NCBI GenBank assembly: GCA_019096065.1
Contig: JAGUCH010000002.1
Coordinates: forward strand, 942,501-1,006,500
Direction of reading: 5' to 3'
DNA length: 64,000 nucleotides
Source: Paracyclopina nana
Taxonomy: Eukaryota; Arthropoda; Copepoda; Cyclopoida; Cyclopettidae
Below are positions 11,401 to 22,499 of the stretch, one piece after another (the first letter of the stretch is position 1; every line of letters starts with the position of its first letter). A model generated the notes under the pieces. That model had not been told where the DNA came from. It saw only the letters and a list, made by a program, of their open reading frames with translations, and searched no databases. A program made the translations under genes and the position numbers.

Positions 11401-14400
11401 TATCGTTACATAATTATTTGGCTTTTAAATTAAATGCTTTGAAATGTTTCAACTTTTAACTGAAATAGTTAAAAGTCAGCTTTTGCAACTTAAGCGAATT
11501 ACTTTTTTATCATTTGTAAGCGGCATTTGCTGTGCATTGTCAAAAAAGCCATGTTGAGGCTTGCAATTTCTTCCAAACCAAATGTGAATTTAATGAGACA
11601 GCATTGAACTCGCTCGATTTCGCAGTCAGTTTGCAAGACTGACATTGGCACATGAAGCTATTGCATTCATAAATCTATAATATATCGATAACTTGATAAG
11701 CTAGCCTAGCTTAAAGGTGTGTTCTCCTTGCTCTGAGTTTGTTAGCAGCTTCTGGCCAATTTTGAGGCTTATCTGATGTCCCCGCAACCACAGCTGAAAA
11801 CTGCTGTGCATGCAACCAAAAGATGTGAATATATATATGACATAATTTCGTCCATTTGAATGTGGCTAATTAGTTTCCAATTCACATATCAATTCCATCA
11901 TATCTTAAGAGCCACCCAGAAATACCTGGAAAAGCCTAATTGGCCATTAAATGCCATCACAGAAATTCATAGACATAATTTATGGCCCAGTGTGTAAAAT
12001 GGGCCCTAATGCCCACCTGTAAGCCCTGATGGGAAAATGGACTTCGTTAAAATCACCCGGACTTACTATATTCTAAGTGCCCATCAATTGGTCACGTGCG
12101 TCAAAAATTACATATACGAAAGGTTTCGTGACTTACGTTCTAACTTTCCACTTGCCTTTTACCTACTTCAAAAAAATAACTACTGAATTGAGAAAAAAAA
12201 TTAAGGCTAGGTTATCTACAAAATTATGGCCTGAAAGGAAAATTTCCATGATATTTGCCAATTTCAGGTGTTTCTTTATTGACACAACATTTGGACATTT
12301 TTTCTTTGAAATTGTGCTTTAACATTAAGGTTAATTTAAAGTTTAATTAGCCGAAAAATCCTGCAACTTCAGTCGTAATTTGTAGGTGATTTTGGCCTAT
12401 TTTCCTACTGCTGTGATTTGTCGAAAACTAAAAAAAAACTACTATGATTTGTCAAAAAACTGTCCATATGCCTACACCGCTTTGTCAAAAAACTGTCGAA
12501 AAACTACATTGATTAGTCAAAACCTGTCAAATAACCTACAAAGTTATGCCAAAAAACTTAAGTGCAATTTGTATAAAAACTGTCAAAAAACCTACTTAGA
12601 TATGCCAATGAACTGTCTAAAAACCTACAGTTATGAGTTGATAAACTGTCAAAAAACCTCCTGTGATTTGCCAAAAAACCACAAACATAATTTTATGGCA
12701 ATAAAGCCCACTCAATTTTTGCCCTACTTTTTTTAGGTTCTTTAAAGTTTATAAATAGTTATTTTTGCTTTTTTACAGCATCCACTGGAGAGGTGACGTT
12801 TGACCGCAAAAGGCATTTGATTGGGGACGAATTTTTTCGGTCCAATTCCCTTGCCAAAAGTGAATCATCAGCTGAAGATCTGACCAGAATTCCAACTACT
12901 ATCATCTCATCAGCCTCATGTGAGCATTATTAGCAGTTTCTTTGCACATTTCAAATTTGACCGCAAAACCATTCAATTTAGCTGAGAATGGTTTGATCTA
13001 CGAAGAGGAGGAGGAGAACGCAAGCAGTCAAAGTTTGGCAGCTTTTGAGCAAACAAACCCGAGTCCAGCCAACTCAGAGGGGAACACAATCACGCTCACC
13101 GAAGAAGAGCTGAGATTCGAAAATGCCGGCTCGGACATTGTGACAGGTTTGTCTACATTTTTTCACACGTAGCTCAAAATACCTACTTGAATATGTTTGA
13201 TACTTCCAAAATCGGTTTCTTTTTCAAGCAAAAACTAGCTAAGAATAGCATAGTGAAAAAGTTGTAAGGAAATAAGAGTACCTGGTGATTTTCTTTCCAG
13301 GAAAGTGATTAACCAGGGAAATTATTTGTTTTCATTCTTAACTATAAGAGTACCTGGTGATTTTCTATCCTGGAAAGTGAGTTACCAGGGAAATCATTTG
13401 CTTTCATTCTTAACTGGGCGCGCCACGTGTCTTTGTTGACAAATTGCGATTCCTCCGCGCTGAAAGTGAGATGGAAAATAGTCCAGCATGAAATGCCAAC
13501 CAGTTTGTTGACTTTTTTGACCGGCAGCTCAAAATCCCTACTTGCATAGGTTTGAATTCCCAAAATCAGTTTCTTCAGATAGAAAACAGTTGTAAGGAAA
13601 TAAGAGTACCTGGTGATTTTCTTTCCTGGAAAGTGAGGTACCAGGGAAATTATTTGCTTTCATTCTTCACTCGGCGCGCCACGTGGTTTTGTTTACAAAT
13701 CGCGATTCCTCCGCGCTGAAGGTGAGATGGAAAATAGTCCAGCATGAAATAGCAGCTGACTCCCAATCTAGACAACCAGTTTGTTTACTTTTTGGTGTGT
13801 ACGCCAATTTCGCGATTTGCAGAGTCTCCTTAAATTGAGCTCCCAAAAATAGCCAATGTTGAAGGCGCAATTAGGGAATTGCTCAGTTTAATACCAATCA
13901 TGATATGGTCGTTTTTGAGAGGAGAGAAGCGATAGCATTATCAAATAGTGTTAATGGGTCTGCTGAGAGCCTTTTGGGGCGATAATGATAGCAGCAAATG
14001 CAGTTTTAAGTGGTTTGTTTCTCATTTTCTTCAGATGCTCCCGTGTTGTTGTACTCGAGTGATGGCTCCATCACGTCTCCCTCAATAATTGACGCATCCA
14101 AGCTGGGCCTCTATGGGTCCGGAACAGTCACAGTGGCGGACTTTGCTCAACCACAGTCAGTGTCTTACATGGCCGCCCTTCTGTCCCAGGTGAGTTAACC
14201 AGTTCGATCAATAAACACCTCACAGCCACCTCTACATCAAGCCTTATTCACAGTCCACCTTCAAATAATTAATTTAATACCAAAGTGTTTTCAATGAAGA
14301 AAAAGTGAACAGAAGATATTTCAATATTGGTGAAATTTTGTGAAAACTGGCAGCAAAATTCAAAAATTGACTTTTTAAAATTAGGAATGTTCAGATGTGA

Positions 14401-17400
14401 ATAAGTACAAAAATACATTCAGGACTAAGCATTTTTGGAAAGAAGGGGCTCAAATGTGGCCTCAATTTGCTCATATTATGAATAATGAGCTTCACTATTT
14501 CAGGATATCAAGAATGAGCCTGAAGATCTCACTGGCAACAGAAGGGGCTCGCCTCACGATGTCTCAGAGGGCCTACACAAGTAGTATACTTAAGCCATTA
14601 GCTTAACCTGTATCATGACACTAAAAACAATTTATTCCAACAGCTTAACTGGGCTCAAGGACAAGTCCTCACCTCTGGTGGTGAGCACTGCTGATGGCCA
14701 AGTGGTGCTCACTGCTGCTGACCTCTCCAATGCAACATTTCAGCCTGTGGTCACCTCCTCAGATGGTGGGCCCAACTTTGGCTCTCCTGGAGACTTTGGC
14801 GGCTATGACAACCCCAGGCCAATCAGCTTCCCTGGGGAATACAGGCCTGACAGTGACCTGTACTCAGCTCCTGGGGAATTCCCTCAGAGGCTGACCAATT
14901 CAGATGGACATTTTGTGCCATACCAATACAAGGTGGCTGGCCCTCCAGGACCTCCCAATGCTAATCATATCAACAGCCCTGACTCAGGGATCGGTGATGC
15001 CATCAATGCAAGTACGTCCAACCAGGTTTCAAGCCTTAGTCTTCGATATGTTCTTCAAAGCGTTGCATAAGTCAGTGGAGGGACAAACTTTTTCGCTAGA
15101 TGGCGCTTTTCAAGCAAGTACTTTTGGAAAAACAGCCACTCGCTAAACTTGTCAACTGATTATGAGCGGCAATTCGATTGGCTGATCCTCAAACCAGGCT
15201 AGAAAAATTTGGTTTCAACAAGGAAAAGCTTGAAAATTTGCGTGAATTGTAAAATGGTTTTATGGCTTGAAAGGGTCCCATTTTGTCCGTAGATTATGTC
15301 GTTTTAATGAAGTTATCGACTCAAGTGCTCCAAGAGCGTAACAATTACCTATTCCGGATCGTCTTTGTATCACAGCCATGTCAAATGTACTTGCTCAAGT
15401 TGACGCACTAGATGGCGCTGTGAATTTAGCGACTTTGCGCCTTTGGCTTATTTCAACTGGCCAATTTTGAATAGTTCATTGCTTGGTTATCGATGCTAAT
15501 CCAAGCTTGTTCCAGGTCAACAACCAGAGAGCTTTGACACATATCCACACTCGGAGATCCTCAACGATGTGACCAGTCGCAGGCCTTCTTGGCACCATGA
15601 CTATGGTCGACCCAACGAGGAGAAAGTGGTGATCCCCAAGACTTACAGCCCATATGGGTTCAAGTACACTCTGGAGGCTCCCACTTCCTCCTCAGTGCGC
15701 AAGGAGGATGACAAAATCACCTATGTCAACAAGGGCCAGTTCTATGGCATCACCCTTGAGTACATCCTGGATCCGGATGGACCTCCGCTCAAGTCCACCA
15801 CAGTCAAGTCCATCATCATGGTGGTCTTCAGGGAGGGCAAGTCTGTGGAGGATGAGATGAAGTTCTGGAACTTTTGGCACACCAGACAGCACTCAGTGAA
15901 GCAGAGGATCCTGGATGCCGACACCAAGAACTCTGTTGGCCTTGTCGGCCATATTGAAGAAATCTCCCACAACGCTCTGGCTGTTTATTGGAACCCCTTC
16001 GAAAGCTCTGCCAAGGTATGCTCAAAGCAAAAAATGCTCTACATTTGAATATTTTGGAAATCAATAGAAGAGGCTTTGGTAAGCTATTCAACCAGAAATT
16101 CTGAGGCCTCATATGCCAAAAGAATCCTCAGTGAAACTTGTATGTTTAATCAACATTGAGTTTATGTCATTGTGTTGCATCATCTACCTTGCCACCAAAG
16201 TAAAATCGAAAGCACGAATTTTCAGCGTCTCCTTCGATTTTTTCACATAGATGGTCAAGCAGTTAGTGCTACATTACGACAATAACTTAATAAGGATAAT
16301 ACAAACAAGTGCCAATGTGTTACAATAACTTTCAGAAAACTTGGGAAAGCGAAACTTGTATGCTTTAGCAACATCGAGTTAATGTCATTGTGTAACATTA
16401 ACTGCCTTGCCACCAAAGTAAAATTGAAAGCAACAACTTTCAGCGTCACCTTCGATTTTTTCACTAAGGTGGTAAAGCAGTTAAAGCTACATATCAACAT
16501 AAACTCAACCTGGGTAAAACAAATGAGTGCCAACGTGTTACAATTAGCTATCTGAAAACTTGGTATAGCTGAACTTGTAGATTTAATCAACATCAAGTTT
16601 ATGTCATTGTGTTGCATTATCTGCCTTGCCACCAAAGTAAAATCGAAAGCACCAATTTTCAGCGTCTCCTTCGATTTTTTCACATAGATGGTCAAGCAGT
16701 TAGTGCTACATTACGACAATAACTTAATAAGGATAATACAAACAAGTGCCAATGTGTTACAATAGCATTCTGAAAGCTTGGGATAGCTGAACTTGTAGAT
16801 TTAATCAACATCAAGTTTATGTCATTGTGTTGCATTATCTGCCTTGCCACCAAAGTAAAATCGAAAGCACCAATTTTCAGCGTCACCTTCGATTTTTTCA
16901 CATAGGTGGTAAAGCAGTTAATGCTACATAACAACATAAACTCAACCTGGGTAAAACGAATGAGTGCCAAGGTGTTACAACAGCTTTCAGAAAACTTGGG
17001 AAATTTTCTGGTTGGGCTATATATTTAACGATGATTTCAGGTCAGTCTTGCCGTCCAATGTTTGTCAACTGACTTCAGCACCCAGAAGGGTGTGAAGGGC
17101 ATGCCCCTGCATGTGCAGATTGACACCTACGATGACCCTCGAGAGACCCCAGGTGCTCCAGTGTTCCACAGAGGTTACTGCCAGATCAAGGTGTTTTGTG
17201 ACAAAGGTGCTGAGAGGAAGGCCAGAGATGAGGAGAGGAGGGCCAATAAGAGGAAGTTGGGCAATTCTGGCAAGAGGAGGTTGGATGAGATGTACCACAC
17301 AGCTTGTGAGAGGTCAGAGTTCTATTCCATGGCTGACCTCAGCAAGCCTCCAATCCTCTTCACTCCATCCGCTGATCCGGACAAGGCAGCCCTGGAGTTT

Positions 17401-19241
17401 GGCACTGAATTACCAGGGTAATTAGTTTGAATTAATTATTAATAATATTTTTGTTAATTTTATATGAATTAATTAATTAATTTGAATTAATTATTATTAA
17501 TATTTTTGTTAATTTTATGTTAATTAGTTTATAATTAATTAATTTGAATTAATGATTATTGTTTATAATATATTAATTAATTTGAATTAATTATTATTAA
17601 TATTATTGTTTGTAATATATTAATTAATTAATAGTTAATTTGAATTTCTCAAGTGCTGTTGGTATACACAAGTCATTTCAGATTTTACTCATCCGGATCT
17701 CGAGGATCTCCTTCAGATCATCATCCCATGCTCAAGATGAATGGATCCACAGGATCTCCTCCACCCTCAGAAACCGTGAGTTCACCAATTGATTTTTATA
17801 ACTCAAAAAATGTCTGTTGTTGGCTATAAAGCCGTGTTCATCGCAAATCATCGTTCAGTTTTGGCAGCCCTTGCAAGCCAATTCAATGCTTTGATGTAAT
17901 TTGCAATGCTGATCCGGATGAACACAAATTTTTAATTTTGCTTATAGCCTACAACAGTGGATGTTCAAATGCCTACTATGCCAGAATATGAAGTTGCTAA
18001 GAAGGTAAAAAAACTTGAATCCGGACTCAAAATGTCCATTCTTAAGACTTTGTAAGACTTACAACTCTACCCTGAAATAGAGCCCATTCTACTTGCAGTC
18101 AGTGCTGCCCAGTGGGAACGGGGTGATTTTGAGCAGCCCCGGGGGTGGGGGGCTGCCCGGGCATTTGCCCCCCGAGAAGAGGGCCCGCCTCATGCCGCCC
18201 ACCTCTGAGCGGATCATGATCTACGTGAGGCAGGAGACGGAGAGCACCTTCACACCTTTGCACCTGGTGCCACCTACTGTGACTGGACTGATTCGAGCCA
18301 TCGAGTCCAAGTACAAAATCACTGCGAGCAGCATCCGATATTTGTTCAAGAAGAACCGGAATGATCATGTGGTGAAAATTGATGATGACATGATTACTTA
18401 CTACTCCAACGAAGCCACCTTCCTCATGCAGGTAAATGTAATTTCAAACCTTTGTTTTGGCCAGTGAAACGCTAGTTTTGTTGCCAAAACAAGGATGAAC
18501 TCAAACACCGTTTATTTATCACTTGGGACTCGTGAAAATTAGCCTTCTTCACTTCAGTTGAGTGCTGTAATTAATTTATTTTTGGCTCAATTAGGAAAGA
18601 TTTTAAACTTAAAGGGCGTTCCCGTATTGGCCAGTTAGTCAAGTTAAGTTAGGTAGAAAGTTAAGTTTAGTTCAGTTCCGTTCCCAGATATTTATGTAGG
18701 TAGAACTGAACTTAGCTTGATTTTATGTAGTATTAGCTTACTTGCCCAGCTAAGTTCAGTTGCCGAACTGAACTTGGCTACAAAAAGTGTTCTCATATGC
18801 GTAGTAAGCGAAGCTCGCTTAATTGAGAAAAGCTAACTTTGCTCATCAGCTGCTGATGTACAACGCGTTGGCGTGTCAGCTCAGCGGTCAACTGAACATT
18901 GCTAAAACGAACCGAACTTGGCTAGGACAAGCTGAACTTAACTGATCAAGTAAGGTTGCTCTTTTAGCAACGTAACTTGACTAAAAATTTGAATATGGGA
19001 TCGTCCTTAAGAAATTATGCTAGTAAACAGCATTTAAAATTCATGATTGTTTTGAAATTTTTTGTATGAGGATTTACAGCAATCTTTTTTTTCTTCATTT
19101 GATCTAGAGAAAAACTTTTTTCTTGATAGCAAATAGCCATTGATTAATGACATGTCTTCATTTCAGGTTGTGGTGACTGAAGGCATGAACAACATGGTTG
19201 GTGAGGACTCTGTGTATGATATCACCCTAACAGAGATCTGA
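8494..19241 (+). CDS. grh: Grainyhead transcription factor (13 exons, 934 aa)
   Basis: Grainyhead/CP2-family transcription factor, a nuclear sequence-specific regulator of epidermal and cuticle genes. Exons: 8494-8635, 10548-10868, 12779-12919, 12982-13146, 14035-14189, 14504-14580, 14644-15011, 15516-16015, 17041-17417, 17682-17775, 17948-18004, 18099-18431, 19167-19241. All junctions are GT-AG and in frame. Exon 2 encodes Ser/Asn-rich sequence. Exon 6 encodes IKNEPEDL, a sumoylation-like motif seen in Grainyhead proteins. The DNA-binding domain (about residues 457-749) spans exons 8-9, with [30 protein letters not shown] and [16 protein letters not shown]. The C-terminal dimerisation region (about 800-934) ends YDITLTEI. 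The start is the first ATG in an open frame after a GC-rich block; alternative first exons are possible. AATAAA lies at 19288. Introns host several repeats. Confidence 0.93.
12420..12700. repeat. degenerate tandem repeat in grh intron 2
   Basis: Units around TGTCAAAAAACCTAC recur about every 30-60 bp. The frame running through it is a by-product of the repeat, not an exon. Confidence 0.6.
13246..13765. repeat. three-fold repeat in grh intron 4
   Basis: TAAGAGTACCTGGTGATTTT occurs three times, followed by TGGAAAGTGA and ACCAGGGAAAT. Two copies extend into GGCGCGCCACGTG and GCGATTCCTCCGCGCTGAA. Period is about 90 bp between the first copies and 270 bp between the longer ones. Intronic. Confidence 0.75.
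15074..15453 (+). mobile_element. dispersed 380-bp element, copy A (grh intron 7)
   Basis: Begins AGTGGAGGGACAAACTTTTT and ends GCGCCTTTGGCTTATTT. Two further copies occur at 24361-24740 and 34801-35180. Each copy has TAGATGGCGCT near both ends in the same orientation. Short, non-coding and non-autonomous. No clear TIR or target-site duplication was identified, so its class is unresolved. Confidence 0.8.
16085..17011. mobile_element. element with internal satellite, grh intron 8
   Basis: Ends CAACCAGAAATTCTGAGG (left) and TTTTCTGGTTGGGC (right) form an inverted pair. The interior is a tandem array whose units alternate GTTTATGTCATTGTG, CCTTGCCACCAAAGT, CTTCGATTTTTTCAC and GGTAAAGCAGTTAA. A second copy in reverse orientation sits in the intron before the last constant exon (58105-59417). 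Confidence 0.7.
17418..17640. repeat. TTAATTAATTTGAATTAATT low-complexity array
   Basis: AT-only repeat filling most of grh intron 9, immediately after the exon 9 donor. Confidence 0.85.
18620..19016. mobile_element. MITE-like element in grh intron 12
   Basis: Left end AAGGGCGTTCCCGTATTGG pairs with the right end AATATGGGATCGTCCTT. The interior has many AAGTTAAGTT/AACTTGACT inverted segments. No coding capacity. Confidence 0.6.
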
Positions 19242-19793
19242 TTTGCAATAAGATACACACACAAAAAAATGAACACAAGTGCCATAAAATAAATACGTGG
19301 AAAGAAAAGACAATCTGAAGAAAAAGGAAACCGAGCTGGACAGATTCTAGAGTTGACAAAAAAAAATAATAATAATCCTACTATTTTTCCACATCCCATT
19401 TTTTACACACTCATTTTGTTTTGTTGATGTTGGTGGTGAGAGCAGTACAAAAAAGCATACAAACATTATATTGAGCAAACCTAATGCAATTCTCAAGGTA
19501 AACATCTGATTATGTTTTTTGTCAAAAAAGATCATATTATTGCAATCACCTTTGGTGCAATACACTTATGTACAGCTTAATTACTACTACATGTATATAT
19601 ATAGTATCAATCTCTCCTTTGATCTTCATACCTTGATATAATACAGGAGCTTGGAAAGAAATAGTTGACTACTCTCACTAAAAAATGGAAAACTGAAGAA
19701 GAAAAATACACTCTATAGTTACATTGGAATCAAACTCTTTATTGACAATTGACCACTACTCACTTTAGGATATACATTATCAATTTCATCTCT
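19242..19793. other. convergent intergenic region with both poly(A) signals
   Basis: Lies between the grh stop and the stop of the minus-strand CUB-like gene. AATAAA on + at 19288-19293 suits grh. TTTATT at 19738-19743 is AATAAA on the minus strand, 51 bp after that gene's stop. The remainder is AT-rich and non-coding. Confidence 0.6.
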
Positions 19794-21979
19794 CTAGCAA
19801 TTTTGCTGGGCATAATTGAGGTTGAATCCCACAATTCCACCAGGAGCTTGAGCCAATTCATTGGTGAGTGAAGAGGCTCCAGCTGTTCCAACTTCACCTT
19901 GATCAGTGACAAAAGTCACCCTGAAGGGAATCATTCCAGCTGGAAAATTAAAAAAATCACAATTTGAATAAATGCAAATCTGGAAGTTGTTGAAGAGTGG
20001 CCTTCATTGCTTTCTCATTTGTAATTCATGGAAAGAAATACCTTCAATTTATTCTATTAATTTACATGTATGAATACTTACTGCATACTGATACTAAGGC
20101 ATTGGCAGCTGGTAGAGCTTGGGCTGTTGTAGGGTGGAAAACTCTGCCACAAAGCCTATTAGCAGCTCCAATGGTAACTGTATTGGCAACAGCAGCTCCA
20201 ATCACAGCATTGGGAATCTAAATCAAGCAAAGACATAATTTGAAATCTCATTAGTTGATTTGCAAAGCAATGACTATGCATTTAAAATGTTGATCAATGA
20301 AATTGTCATATTTCAAAACTTACCACTAGGTAATCAGAATCACACTCTGCTCCACTTGCAGATTGGGCAATAGCAGCATTGGGAGAAAGGCTGAAAAATC
20401 ATTTAAAGCTGATGCCTCAATCTTTAATAAGTCAGCAGTTAACATACCTAAGTCCAAATGAGGCTTGCATAGCAGCATTGGCAGCAATTCCAGCAGTCAC
20501 AGTAGTGAAACAAATGGAGCATTTTCCTACATCTCTTCTGAAGCAAATGTCATAGTTCTGATTGGCCAAATGAGTGGCTGAAAAAAAGGGATTTTTTAAA
20601 ATTTTTGTTAATTGTAAAAGGCATTTTTCTACCATCAGCAGCAATGGCAGCAGTGGTGGGAAAGTTGAAGCTTGAAAAGGTCCCAGTCAACCCTGTGTGA
20701 TACTGGAGGCATCCAATTGGGCCAGAAATGTCTTCAGTGCCACAATCATACTGAATAACTCTGAGGTTCCACTGCCTGGCTGAGGTTACTCCACTGCCAA
20801 CAAAGAAAGTGGCATCATGACACTCTTGATTGGACACATCCACAAACACTGGAAAAGAAATTTATTGACTACTTAAAAGCTCTTTAAAACATGACTTCAA
20901 AATCTTGAGAAACACCAAGCCCTACAATTACTCTTGGCTTTTAGAACATTTTGTCAGCCAAGTTTCAATTCATAAAAATGGACTAGTTTGACTTTTTTTA
21001 ATGGGAACACTTACTGTGTTGGCCTGTATTGGTTCCACAAATAACTGGGGTTCCCTTGGAACCAGGAGCTGTGATGGAGAACTTGTCTGTGGCACAGCTG
21101 CCAACTTGATCTGTAAACACCACTCAATTAAAATCCTAAAAAAACTTTTAAAAATGTTTTAATTGCCTTGGAAGCCAGTGGCAGCACCAACAATAGTTGT
21201 ACCAGTGACTGGTGGAGCAGTGACAAATGTCTGGAAGCAAATGAAGGCCGAATTAGAAGGTTGTTATTTTTTTTCTAGAAAAAAACTCAAAAGTCTCACA
21301 TCAAAGGAGAACCTAATTCTGCAGACTGCAGCACTTGCAGGGCAAATTTTGTAGGTGCAGGGAGAGGTCACAGCTGTCACAGATCCTTGGTCAATGTAAG
21401 TGTTGTTCTCAGCTGATCTTCCTCCACAACTCAGAGCAACTATTATTATAGCCAAAAATCATTAATGCTGAAGCTAAAAAAACTTAAAGTTAGCTTACAA
21501 AGACAGCAGACTCCATAGCCAGAAGCACAAGATCCTGATGAGGTTCCTCCCTTATTTGAGCATTCCTCCCTAAGAGAGAATAATTAATTAAGTCAATATG
21601 AGTTATATGCTTTCTTTTCATCAATTTTTCTGAAACGTACTTTGTGTAGCAAGTTCCAAATCTGGTAGCTGAAGCAGTGCAAACATCATTCTGAAACAAA
21701 AATGTATTCCAATACATATGAATGATTCAAGTTAGAAATACTTACTGCAAATGTCACAATGTTGAAAGGGTTGACTGAAATATGTAATGAAAACTTTATT
21801 AATGCATTATGATCAATAAAAATTAATAAAATAAAAATTACGCCTTTCATTTCTGGCTTCTGCTGAGAAGGCTGAAAGTAAGCACAGCCCAAGGCTGACA
21901 AGGCCAAATCGTCCTGGAAATACAAAAAAAGAAGTCATCATATTTCTTAAGTCTAAAAAATTTGAGAGAACTCACTCAT
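19794..21979 (-). CDS. secreted CUB-like domain protein (13 exons, 406 aa)
   Basis: Predicted extracellular protein of a family common in arthropods; substrate unknown. Exons in transcription order: 21979-21976, 21913-21842, 21774-21746, 21690-21641, 21569-21499, 21439-21300, 21230-21167, 21110-21015, 20848-20633, 20577-20448, 20390-20324, 20217-20082, 19939-19794. The first exon encodes only ATG plus one base; exon 2 supplies the hydrophobic signal peptide (RRFGLVSLGLCLLSAFSAEA). A Cys-rich segment (TCYTKEEC...GYGVCC) precedes the CUB-like core: SCGGRS, CTYKICP, CRIRFSFD, GSCATDKFSI, ICGTNTGQH, RQWNLRVIQYDC. It ends GFNLNYAQQNC. Most introns are GT-AG; the intron after exon 7 appears to be GC-AG (CAAG|GCAATT). 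It is divergent from a paralogue starting at 22500. Confidence 0.85.
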
Positions 21980-22499
21980 ATTGATGCCTAGCCGGAATGT
22001 CAAGACAGAATGACCAATTTTGAATGTCTTCTCTTTGGCTCAACTGAACTTTGGGGGAGAAAGAACCAGTTTTTGAAATGAGGACGCCTACTCACTGCTA
22101 GATATCCAAAAACAATACTAAATCAAAATAAATTAATATTTTTTATTACCATATACCATTTTTAGCAAAAAATTGCCAAATATGTCTGTTAAACCTTTTC
22201 AGCCAATCCATCCCCATGAAAATTGTTTTCATGCAGAATTGATAAATAAAAATTGGAATATTTGATGATGTCCTAGTAGTAATAAAAGTTCATTCATTCA
22301 TTTTTTTCCATTTCATATTTTTTTCTGTAAAGGATGTAGGTCATAATTATCATGTTAGAAAGACTAGTTTTCCAACATTCTTGATTACCATCGGCCCCTC
22401 GGTGTAAAGTTTGGCTCACATTATTAGGACTTCTCAGTTGAATCACTCATCTCATTCAAGAAAGATTCTCTTTTTTTGTACTGAATAACATAAAAAATC
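21980..22499. promoter_or_regulatory. divergent intergenic region between two CUB-like genes
   Basis: About 520 bp separate the two opposed start codons, so both promoters must lie here unless upstream non-coding exons exist. The sequence is AT-rich; no specific motif can be assigned. Confidence 0.5.

Noticed and set aside
15001..15070. Exon 7 of grh extended past 15011 to the AG|GTTTCA site
   Set aside because: GCAA|GTACGT at 15011 is the stronger donor and restores frame with exon 8; the later site does not.
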